In this document: in pieces, positions 17,349 through 24,442 of the stretch
How positions within the stretch are numbered: position 1 is the first letter of the stretch
Layout of the letters: the number at the start of each line of letters is the position of its first letter
NCBI GenBank assembly: GCA_902494555.1
Contig: CABUTR010000003.1
Span: 40,958-104,957 of the forward strand
DNA length: 64,000 bases
Reading direction: 5' to 3'
Source of the DNA: an uncultured Collinsella sp.
GTDB lineage: Bacteria; Actinomycetota; Coriobacteriia; Coriobacteriales; Coriobacteriaceae
The notes under the pieces: model-generated
What the model was told of the DNA's origin: nothing
Seen by the model: only the letters and a program-made list of their open reading frames with translations
The model's database searches: none
Made by a program: the position numbers and the translations under genes

Positions 17349-17398
17349 GGAAAATGCATCCCGGAATTTGTTCTCATTCCGGGATGCATTTTCCTTTT
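17349..17398 (+). terminator. Rho-independent terminator of the PTS operon
   Basis: Perfect 19-base arms (17349-17367 and 17376-17394) with core AAAATGCATCCCGGAAT, an eight-base loop and a TTTT tail. Confidence 0.93.
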
Positions 17399-17559
17399 GA
17401 GGGCCAGTTGGGAAAGCTTGTCCCATTATTTCGCGTTATTCCGGGTTATTCTTTCCGATATTGAGGATTGCCCTCGGAAACTATTCGCTATAGAGCCTTC
17501 TCGATGAGTGGCCATGCGCTACATGGCAAAGGGGTAAATCTGCTACACTAGTACAACAT

Positions 17560-17635
17560 GCCTCCGTAGCTCAGGGGATAGAGCACCGCTCTCCTAAAGC
17601 GGGTGTCGACGGTTCGAATCCGCCCGGGGGCACCA
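17560..17635 (+). tRNA. tRNA-Arg (anticodon CCT)
   Basis: Complete cloverleaf: acceptor stem GCCTCCG/CGGGGGC, D arm GCTC...GAGC, anticodon stem CCGCT/AGCGG with loop CTCCTAA giving anticodon CCT (reads AGG), T arm GGTTCGAATCC, and an encoded CCA end. The DNA immediately downstream is decayed accessory sequence, as is common at tRNA genes used for integration, but no attachment repeat was found. Confidence 0.96.
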
Positions 17636-17724
17636 GGGAATATGACGGCGTCGCGGGAGCGGCGCCGTTTCTGGTTTGCGGGGGCCGCCGTGCTGCTCGC
17701 CCGTGGGGGACTGGCATCTGTTTC

Positions 17725-18925
17725 CTAGAGTGCGCTGCGGTAAATCTTTCTCGCGTTGTCCAGCGTGAGCTTCCTGAAGCTGCCGAAGAGCTCTCCGCGG
17801 TTGATCTTGAGGCCCGGAATCATCTTTTCGATATCGTCCTCGGTGACTCCGAACTCCGATAGCGCGCGCGGCATTCCCAGCGAGACGAAGAAATCCTGCA
17901 GCTCGTCGATGGTCGCTTCGACCGCGTACTCGATTGCCTGCTCGGGGGTTACCTCCACATCGAGCTCGTCCGCGTCCGAATCGATGGGTTCGATGCCAAG
18001 GGCCTGGGCGCTGAACTCCAGGAAGCGCTCAGGGTGCTCTCGCCATACGTAGCGCATCCAGGCGGGGAAGATGACGGCGAGGCCGGCGCCGTGCGTGATC
18101 TTGGTGTCCAGTGCGGATAGCTCGTGCTCAAGGCCGCGGCAGGTCCAATCGCCGTCGCGCAGGGCGTTATGGGCGAGCGTACCCACCCACATGATCTCGG
18201 CGCGGGCGTCGTAGTCATCGGGGTTCTCCATCACCTTGGGCGCCGCCTCCCTCGCGGCGCGCACTAGCCCGCAGGCGATGTTGTCGGTTACGCCCACGGC
18301 GGGCTCGCCGGAGAAGAGTCGCTCCATGATATGGGCGATCATGTCGGTCACTCCCGCGGCGGTCTGGCAGGCGGGCAGGCTGAAGGTCAGCTCCGGGTCG
18401 AGGAAGGCGATGGCCGGGCGGTTGAGGTCCGTGTTAATGCTGCATTTGAGGTGCTCCTCGTCGTTGCTGATAACGCAGGAGTTAGAGGCCTCGGAACCGG
18501 ATGCGGGGATGGTCACCACGCAGGCGACGTCGATGCGGTCGGCGGGAACGGCGCGCTTGCGGAAGAAGTCCCATACGTCGCCGTCGTATACCGCCCCAGT
18601 GCGATGGCCTTCGCGCAGTCCATGACGGAGCCGCCGCCCACGGGCAGGATGATGTCGGCGTCGTTTGCCCGTGCGAGCTCGACGCCTTCTCGTGCCAAGC
18701 CTATTTCGGGGTTTGGACGCACCCCTCCAAGCCCGATGTGCTCCACGCCCGCGGCATCGAGCGATGCCCTCACGCGGACGAGCGTTCCGCAGCGAACTGC
18801 GGAACCCCTGCCGTAGACAATGAGCGCTCAGCGGTAGCCGGAGGCGGACAGAGTCCCCCAACCTTGTCGGTCGCTTTTCGCCCAAAGACAAAGCGGGTGG
18901 GGGAGTAGAAGGAGAAATCGTTCAT
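17725..18925 (-). pseudogene. Iron-containing alcohol dehydrogenase, broken
   Basis: Homologous throughout to iron-dependent (butanol-type) alcohol dehydrogenases but no longer one reading frame. The N-terminal piece starts at ATG 18925 (F-Y-S-P-T-R-F-V-F-G-R). Near 18825-18840 the frame shifts and a stop (TGA, probably from CGA) follows. The NAD-binding part continues in another frame (D-A-D-I-I-L-P-V-G-G-G-S-V-M-D-C-A-K-A) to about 18600, where a base missing from a G-run returns to the first frame. The rest, including I-P-A-S-G-S-E, T-D-M-I-A-H and the metal-binding H-E-L/H-G-A-G-L segments, is intact to 17725. At least two frameshifts and one nonsense change make it non-functional unless the sequence has errors. 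Confidence 0.85.
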
Positions 18926-19177
18926 GGAGCTCTAATCTGGCGTTTCGCCCTACATGCGCGGAGGAGTTTTTCGGGCGCATCGCCTGCGTTCGCGTCGCAA
19001 TCTCGGCGGCGCGGTGCGGTCCGTGGATTCCATCGTATCGCCCGCGGCACCCCTTACCGACGATTGAGGCGAGTCTGCATTTCGCGGCGCGACGTCCACC
19101 TGGCGGACGATATCCGTTCGCGACACGTGGCCGTCCCGGTCGCAATAGCGTATGCGCACCGGGTTGCCGAGATGGGC

Positions 19178-19312
19178 CTGCGACCCCTTCTCCTGATGCG
19201 AGCGCGCGAGACGGGCGAGCAGCGGCGCGAGCACCTGCTCGACCGTCTCCTCCCGATACCACGCCGCCACGGGCAACCCGTTCACGTCAAACCCGTACGT
19301 TCGCCATGCCAT
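19178..19312 (-). pseudogene. Fragment resembling the N-terminus of a P-loop sugar kinase
   Basis: From ATG 19312 the minus strand reads a coding-like start, F-D-V-N-G-L-P-V-A-A-W-Y-R-E-E-T-V followed by L-A-P-L-L-A-R-L-A-R, which resembles the region just before the P-loop of phosphoribulokinase/uridine-kinase-like sugar kinases. The P-loop itself never follows. The rest of 18926-19405 is open in several frames but shows no family, so I treat the stretch as decayed DNA. Confidence 0.3.
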
Positions 19313-19401
19313 TCGCCTCGCCGCCTTCGCCGAACGAAACCGCGTATCCAGACCGCCGGTCCCCCACCCAGCACTTCGACGAGCCTTCGCGCTCACTTCT
19401 G

Positions 19402-19605
19402 CGGTCGGGATGCGCCCGCAAGGCGCTCGGCAGGCAGCGCCATTTCCGCTCGCTGTGTCGAGCGCGAGTGTCGAGAAGTCGCCATATGCCACTCAGATGT
19501 AGCATGGAGTGCCGAAGCGCACGCGCCCGTGACGAAACACTGGCGCCAACCCGTTCCGCGCACCACCCCGCCCGTAAGGTGTGTGGCGAAAGGAGGACCA
19601 GCCGC
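19402..19605 (+). repeat. Duplicated levR upstream region, copy 1
   Basis: About 200 bases closely similar to 24236-24442: both contain GCTCGCTGTGTCGAGCGC, GTGTCGAGAAGTCGCCATAT and CACCCCGCCCGTAAGGTGTG and end in the same ribosome site GAAAGGAGGACCAGCCGC before ATG. It is the promoter and leader region of a former second levR gene. Confidence 0.85.
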
Positions 19606-19796
19606 ATGAACATCCCCGAGACACAGAGCCTACCTCGATCGCATTCCGCACGAGCTTCTCTGACATTTCCGCCCATTACCACGTGGAGGTCCCCGTCGCG
19701 GAGATCGCCTACGCATACGACTACATCAATTCCCGGCATGCCCCGCGCAGGCAGGCCACGCTGAACGACGGGTCCGCGGCCCGGCAGGACGAATGA
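19606..19796 (+). pseudogene. levR remnant, internally deleted
   Basis: The first seven codons (M-N-I-P-E-T-Q) and the last about 50 codons (A-F-R-T-S-F-S-D-I-S-A-H-Y to the stop) of the LevR-type regulator encoded at 24443-27196 are joined here. Compared with the intact gene, 11 bases are missing after the sixth or seventh codon and about 2.55 kb are missing between two GCAT tetranucleotides (junction at 19641-19644), so the loss looks like a microhomology deletion. The start-side frame does not continue into the C-terminal frame, so no shortened regulator is made. Confidence 0.88.
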
Positions 19797-19859
19797 CGCG
19801 CTTCGGCACAGGCCATGCCGAAACGCGTCACGCAAGCAAAGGAAGGAAGCCAACATCAC

Positions 19860-20348
19860 ATGAGCATCATCGCAGCACGCATCGACAACCGCCTGCTACA
19901 CGGCATAGTGGCAACCCAGTGGGTACCCGAGTTCCGTCCGCAGCGTCTCATGGTCATCGATGACATCGTCGCCAACGACCCGACCAAGAAGGCCGCCATG
20001 CGGATGGCAAAGCCCTCGGGAGTCGCCCTCTCCATTATCAACAAGGAGACGGCTCTCACGAACTATCGGGCGGGCAAGTACGACGACCACACGGTCTTCA
20101 TCGTGGCGCGAGACCCCCAGACCATCCTCGACGTCATACAGACGGGCCAGGTTGTTCCCACACTCGTGGTCGGAGGCACAGTCTTTCCCGAAGAGGGGTC
20201 AGACGCCGTCCAGGTGAGCAGTCGCGCCTACGTCACCAAAGACGAGCTGCCCGCATATCGAGCGATTGCTGGCACCGGCTGCGACATCACCGTTCGCTAT
20301 GTGCCGGCCGACAAGCCCGTAGAGCTCTCCAGCATCATCACGCTTTAG
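19860..20348 (+). CDS. levE: PTS mannose/fructose-family IIB component
   Basis: Cytoplasmic phosphotransfer subunit, 162 residues, with the active-site histidine at His14 in R-I-D-N-R-L-L-H-G and the D-D-x-V-A-N-D segment of the family. It receives phosphate from the IIA protein encoded at 22024 and phosphorylates the sugar during uptake. It starts the operon IIB-IIC-IID-IIA-glycosidase, the same gene complement as the Bacillus levan operon (levDEFG-sacC), hence the Lev names. The start ATG has GGAAGGAAG about 11 bases upstream, a rather long spacing. Confidence 0.9.
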   Translation: MSIIAARIDNRLLHGIVATQWVPEFRPQRLMVIDDIVANDPTKKAAMRMAKPSGVALSIINKETALTNYRAGKYDDHTVFIVARDPQTILDVIQTGQVVPTLVVGGTVFPEEGSDAVQVSSRAYVTKDELPAYRAIAGTGCDITVRYVPADKPVELSSIITL

Positions 20349-20363
20349 CAAGGGAGTGAACTT

Positions 20364-21137
20364 ATGACACCATCCATCATCCAGATAGCCGTCGTTACAC
20401 TCATCGCCTTCATCTACGGAGCCGAGAAGAACGCGGGACAAATTCTCACGAACATGTCCGTCACGCCAGCATGGTTCGTCGGACTTGCGCTCGGCGACCC
20501 CGTAACCGGCCTCGCCGTCGGCGCCATCGTCCAACTCATGAGCCTGGGCGTGGCGGCCATGGGAGGAGCCTCCGTCCCCGACTATCCCACTGCCGCCATC
20601 ATTGGCGCCGTCGTTGCCATCACCTCGGGTCAGGAGGCGAGCGTCGGCGTTGCCGCCGGAATCGCAGTCGGCATGCTCGGCCTTCAGCTCGACGTCATCG
20701 CCAAGACGGCAAACGGCTTCCTCGGGCGTACCTCGCAGCGCTTTGCCGAAGAGGGCAAGTACTCGCAGATGAAGAGCGTACTTTTCCTCGGTCCGGTCTT
20801 CTATGGCCTTACGGCGGCCATCCCCACGTTTGCCGTACTGCTCTTTGGCGCCGATGCCGTCAACGCTTTCCTCTCCGTCATGCCCTCCTGGTTCACGACC
20901 GGCCTCTCCATCGCCGCCGGTATCCTCCCCGTCGTCGGCCTTGCGATGCTTCTGTCCTTCATGCCAATGAAGAAATTCATCGCCTACGCCATCGTTGGCT
21001 TCGTTCTGGCCGCCTACCTGCAGATAAGCATTCTCCCCATTGCCCTGCTCGGTGCCGCCGCGGCCATCGAGTACTACAAGTCGCACAGCAATCCGTCCGT
21101 AAACGCCCTCGACGCTGGAGGTCTGGAAGATGAGTAA
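20364..21137 (+). CDS. levF: PTS mannose/fructose-family IIC component
   Basis: Membrane permease subunit, 257 residues, with about seven hydrophobic segments and the family motifs G-D-P-V-T-G-L-A-V-G-A and L-M-S-L-G-V-A-A-M-G-G-A-S-V-P-D. It ends in a short charged cytoplasmic tail. The last eight bases overlap the IID gene, indicating translational coupling. Confidence 0.92.
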   Translation: MTPSIIQIAVVTLIAFIYGAEKNAGQILTNMSVTPAWFVGLALGDPVTGLAVGAIVQLMSLGVAAMGGASVPDYPTAAIIGAVVAITSGQEASVGVAAGIAVGMLGLQLDVIAKTANGFLGRTSQRFAEEGKYSQMKSVLFLGPVFYGLTAAIPTFAVLLFGADAVNAFLSVMPSWFTTGLSIAAGILPVVGLAMLLSFMPMKKFIAYAIVGFVLAAYLQISILPIALLGAAAAIEYYKSHSNPSVNALDAGGLEDE

Positions 21138-21990
21138 CGAAGTTAACGCCACCAAGGCAAACGAAGCGCCAACCCGCCTGGCAGACGGAACGTACCAGCC
21201 AGTCCTCACCGTTTCCGATCTCGACCGTTGCGGCCGCCGCTGGATGCTCGGCGCGTCCATCTATAACTATGAGTCCCAGTGTGCCCCGGCGGTCATGTTC
21301 GCAACCGAACCCGCCCTGCGCAAGATCTATGCAGGAGACGAGGAGGGCTACCGCAGGTCACTTCTGAGCACCTATCGCTATTACAATGCGACTCCCCAGG
21401 TAAGCGGCCTGCTCCTCGGCGCCGGCCTAGCCTTGGAGGACAAGGGGCACAATGACGCCATCGACGCGGTCCAAGACCTTAAGATTGGCCTCATGGGCTC
21501 CCTCTCAGGAGTCGGCGATACGATCTTCGCCATCCTCATTCCCACCATCTTCGGCTCCATCGCCGCCTACATGGGACAGGCGGGAAACCCCGTCGGCGTG
21601 CTTCTCTGGCTCGCCGTCGCCATCGCCATCTTCGTATGGAAGCTCTTTGACTGGCGCATAGGCTATAAGTTCGGCGACAAGCTCTTCACGACCCTTGCCG
21701 AGAAGATGTCCGTTTTCACCGAGTCGACGTCGGCACTTGGCATGATGGTCGTCGGTGCGCTCATCCCCACCGTCATCAAGGTCTCGTGTGGTCTCACGTT
21801 CACCATGGGTGACGTCACGCTCGACGTCCAGACGGGCATCCTCGACCAAATCATGGTCGGCATGCTGCCCGTAATAGCCACAGCCATCGTCTACGCCCTC
21901 GTCAAGCGCAAGGTCAGCATCAACAAGATTGTCCTCGGCATCCTCATCATCTCGTGGGTGTGCGCGGCTTTCGGCATTCTTGCTGCCTAG
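21130..21990 (+). CDS. levG: PTS mannose/fructose-family IID component
   Basis: Membrane subunit of 286 residues that completes the permease with IIC. Recognisable segments are Y-N-Y-E-S-Q, G-L-A-L-E-D-K and G-L-M-G-S-L-S-G-V-G-D-T, followed by C-terminal transmembrane helices. The start lies inside the end of the IIC gene after CTGGAGGTC. Confidence 0.92.
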   Translation: MSNEVNATKANEAPTRLADGTYQPVLTVSDLDRCGRRWMLGASIYNYESQCAPAVMFATEPALRKIYAGDEEGYRRSLLSTYRYYNATPQVSGLLLGAGLALEDKGHNDAIDAVQDLKIGLMGSLSGVGDTIFAILIPTIFGSIAAYMGQAGNPVGVLLWLAVAIAIFVWKLFDWRIGYKFGDKLFTTLAEKMSVFTESTSALGMMVVGALIPTVIKVSCGLTFTMGDVTLDVQTGILDQIMVGMLPVIATAIVYALVKRKVSINKIVLGILIISWVCAAFGILAA

Positions 21991-22023
21991 CCTAGGGCTA
22001 GACCAACCCACAAAGGACGCATT

Positions 22024-22428
22024 ATGAGGCACATCATCATTGCATCGCACTACGGCCTGGCAGCCGGACTCGGAGACACGCTCAAGGCCATCATAGGACC
22101 GGGGCACGACATCAGGGTTGTCTGCGCGTTTACAGACGAAACCCCGCTCGAGGAGAAGCTCGCCAGCGCATTCGAGGGCATCGCCGAAGATGACGAGACC
22201 CTCGTTCTCACCGACATCCTTCAGGGCAGCGTAAACCAGCTCGTAGCCTGCTCGGCTCCGCGAGGCGCGTTCATAGTGACCGGCGTAAACCTTCCCGTGG
22301 CCCTCGAGCTCTCGCTCCACGCCGGACAGCTTACTCCCGATGTGGTGAGGCATGCCGTCACCCAAGCCAAAGAGCAGCTCGTCTACCTCGGAGATCTTAC
22401 TCCGGACGTTGACGAAGAAGACGAATAG
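22024..22428 (+). CDS. levD: PTS mannose/fructose-family IIA component
   Basis: Cytoplasmic phosphocarrier of 134 residues. His9 in I-A-S-H-Y-G-L-A is the phosphorylation site, and L-T-D-I-L-Q-G-S-V-N and V-T-G-V-N-L-P complete the fold. Here IIA is a separate gene, unlike the fused IIAB of the other PTS at 14048. The acidic C-terminus (D-V-D-E-E-D-E) is not conserved in the family. A phospho-signal from this protein to the LevR-type regulator downstream is expected by analogy. Confidence 0.92.
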   Translation: MRHIIIASHYGLAAGLGDTLKAIIGPGHDIRVVCAFTDETPLEEKLASAFEGIAEDDETLVLTDILQGSVNQLVACSAPRGAFIVTGVNLPVALELSLHAGQLTPDVVRHAVTQAKEQLVYLGDLTPDVDEEDE

Positions 22429-22457
22429 GAAAGACGCGACAGTAAGGAGGACGAGAC

Positions 22458-23894
22458 ATGCGCAAAGTCCCGACCAATAACCAGCACCTGTTCTACCAAC
22501 CGAAGGACGTGTGGGTGGGAGACGTCATGCCCTTCGGCAAGGACGGCACGTTCTATCTATACCACCAGCGTGACACGCGCGACCCCGCTCCGCTTGCCGA
22601 AGGACAGCCCTTTGGGTGGTCGCTCGCGACCACCCAGGACTTCGTGACGTACCAGGAACACGGAACGGCGATCCCCCACGGCGGAGAAGACGACCAAGAC
22701 CAGTTCATCTACGCCGGAACCGTTTACGAGGCAAAAGGGGAGGTACGCGCTTTCTATACCGGGTTCAACCGCAACTACCTGCGAGAAGGCAAAACGTCCC
22801 AGGTGCTCATGCAGGCGAAGGCCTGCTCGGATGATTATGCGACGTGGAAAAAGACGGGCGTTGCAGTAGAGCTCACGCCTCAGCCAGGATACGATGGGCG
22901 CAACTGGCGCGACCCTTTCGTAATATGGGATGACGACCGGAAGGAATACCTCCTCGTACTGGGCACGCGTAAGGGAGACGACCCCTCCAAAACCCTCCAA
23001 ACTGGCAGGCTCGTTCACTTTACGTCGAAGGACCTCGAGCACTGGCAGTTCAAGGGCGACTTCTGGGCCCCCGGCCTCTACACCATGTTCGAAATGCCAG
23101 ACATTTTTAAAATTGGCGATTGGTGGTACCTGGTCTACTCTGAGTACAGCGACGAGAACAAGATCGTCTACCGCATGAGCCGCGATCTCTACGGTCCGTG
23201 GGAGAAGCCGAGAGATGACGCCTTCGACGGGAGGGCGTATTACGCCGGACGGACCGCCTTCGACGGATCGCGCAGGATTCTGTCCGGCTGGGTCCCCACG
23301 CGCGAGAACGACGATGACCGGGCCAACTGGCTTTGGGGTGGCTCGTTTATGCCCCATGAGGTGTACCAGCGCCCCAATGGCACCCTCGGCGTTCGCCCTC
23401 CCCAAAGCATAAAGGATGCGTTCGAGTGCCCTGATGCCGTCCCGGATATCGAGCTTCGCGGAGACCACGAACGAACGGAGTGCGTAATCACCGAAAACGC
23501 AGGCGAGATCTTCTGCTTCGAGGCAGACGTGACGTTCAGGGACGCTTGCGACTTCTCAATTCGAGCCTACAAGAATCTCGAGACCGACGAGTCGTACGAA
23601 TACCGCTTCGACCTCGACGCGAATCGGCTCTCGTTCGATAAGAGCCCCTGTTACAAGTGGTTCCGCGTAATGGATAAGGGGCTTTGGAGGCCAGTCTGGC
23701 TCGAGTCCGGGCGTTCTTACCACCTGCAGCTCATCGTTGACGACAACATCCTCGTCCTCTACCTCGACGGTACCGCACTCACGACACGCGTCTGCGAGAA
23801 GTTCGGCCACTCGCTTGCTGTTACGGTAACGAATGGCGAACTCAAACTGTCCAACATAGCCTTGGCGAAGGGGCTGCGCGAACAGGAAAAGTAA
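22458..23894 (+). CDS. GH32-family glycosidase (fructan/sucrose type)
   Basis: A 478-residue intracellular enzyme without a signal peptide. The five-bladed propeller of GH32 spans about residues 1-320, with the R-D-P motif in N-W-R-D-P-F and the acid/base glutamate in F-E-M-P-D-I-F (the common form is E-C-P-D). The nucleophile region is divergent: W-V-G-D-V-M-P-F replaces the usual W-N-D-P-N-G. A C-terminal beta-sandwich follows. It should cleave fructosyl linkages of short fructans, sucrose or phosphorylated products brought in by the upstream PTS. The lack of export suggests work on imported oligosaccharides. AAGGAGGACGAGAC precedes ATG 22458. Confidence 0.85.
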   Translation: MRKVPTNNQHLFYQPKDVWVGDVMPFGKDGTFYLYHQRDTRDPAPLAEGQPFGWSLATTQDFVTYQEHGTAIPHGGEDDQDQFIYAGTVYEAKGEVRAFYTGFNRNYLREGKTSQVLMQAKACSDDYATWKKTGVAVELTPQPGYDGRNWRDPFVIWDDDRKEYLLVLGTRKGDDPSKTLQTGRLVHFTSKDLEHWQFKGDFWAPGLYTMFEMPDIFKIGDWWYLVYSEYSDENKIVYRMSRDLYGPWEKPRDDAFDGRAYYAGRTAFDGSRRILSGWVPTRENDDDRANWLWGGSFMPHEVYQRPNGTLGVRPPQSIKDAFECPDAVPDIELRGDHERTECVITENAGEIFCFEADVTFRDACDFSIRAYKNLETDESYEYRFDLDANRLSFDKSPCYKWFRVMDKGLWRPVWLESGRSYHLQLIVDDNILVLYLDGTALTTRVCEKFGHSLAVTVTNGELKLSNIALAKGLREQEK

Positions 23895-24040
23895 GCCAGT
23901 GAACCTCGTCGCCACAGCGACTCCCCCAGCAAAACACGCGAACAACGGGTCCGGCCGCATTCCGGCGACCGGACTCGTCCTGTGCCCTGATGGCACATGG
24001 CCCCGGGCTGCCGACAGCGAGGCGGCCTTAGGGGCCTCGC

Positions 24041-24217
24041 CTACAGATTCCTGAGTGCGTCGACGAGGGAGACCTTGCCCGCGGTGACCTCGTCGGCCTG
24101 CTTGATGACCTTTGCGGGCACGACGGCCACCACAGCGCCGGCGGCAGAGTCGATTCGAGCGATGTGGTCAGAGACGGAGCGAACGGCGAGCCGCTTGCCG
24201 ACAGGGAGGCAGTCAAA
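24041..24217 (-). pseudogene. C-terminal gene fragment, family unknown
   Basis: On the minus strand about 58 codons of coding-like sequence end at a TAG (24041-24043): G-K-R-L-A-V-R-S-V-S-D-H-I-A, then V-V-A-V-V-P-A-K-V-I-K-Q-A-D-E-V. Upstream the reading passes into the duplicated levR leader, so the front of the gene is gone. I do not recognise it. The remaining bases of 23895-24235 show no other gene. Confidence 0.4.
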
Positions 24218-24235
24218 GGTGGCAAAGCGCACTCC

Positions 24236-24442
24236 TACGGTTGGGATACGCCCGTGAGGCGCTCGGCGGACAGCGCTGTTGCCGCTCGCTGTGTCGAGCG
24301 CAGGTGTCGAGAAGTCGCCATATGTCACTACAGATGTATCATGGAGTGCCGAAGTTCACGTGCCCGTGACAAAACGCGGGCGCCAACCCGTCCCGAGCAC
24401 CACCCCGCCCGTAAGGTGTGGGACGAAAGGAGGACCAGCCGC
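24236..24442 (+). repeat. Duplicated levR upstream region, copy 2
   Basis: Partner of 19402-19605, here in front of the intact regulator gene. Conservation of the two leaders up to the shared start codon shows that the whole regulator locus was once duplicated around the PTS/glycosidase genes. Confidence 0.85.

Noticed and set aside
18950..19492. 180-codon minus-strand frame in the decayed zone
   Set aside because: Only a central stretch (19178-19312) looks coding; the ends are low-complexity and continue through the duplicated levR leader, which is non-coding.
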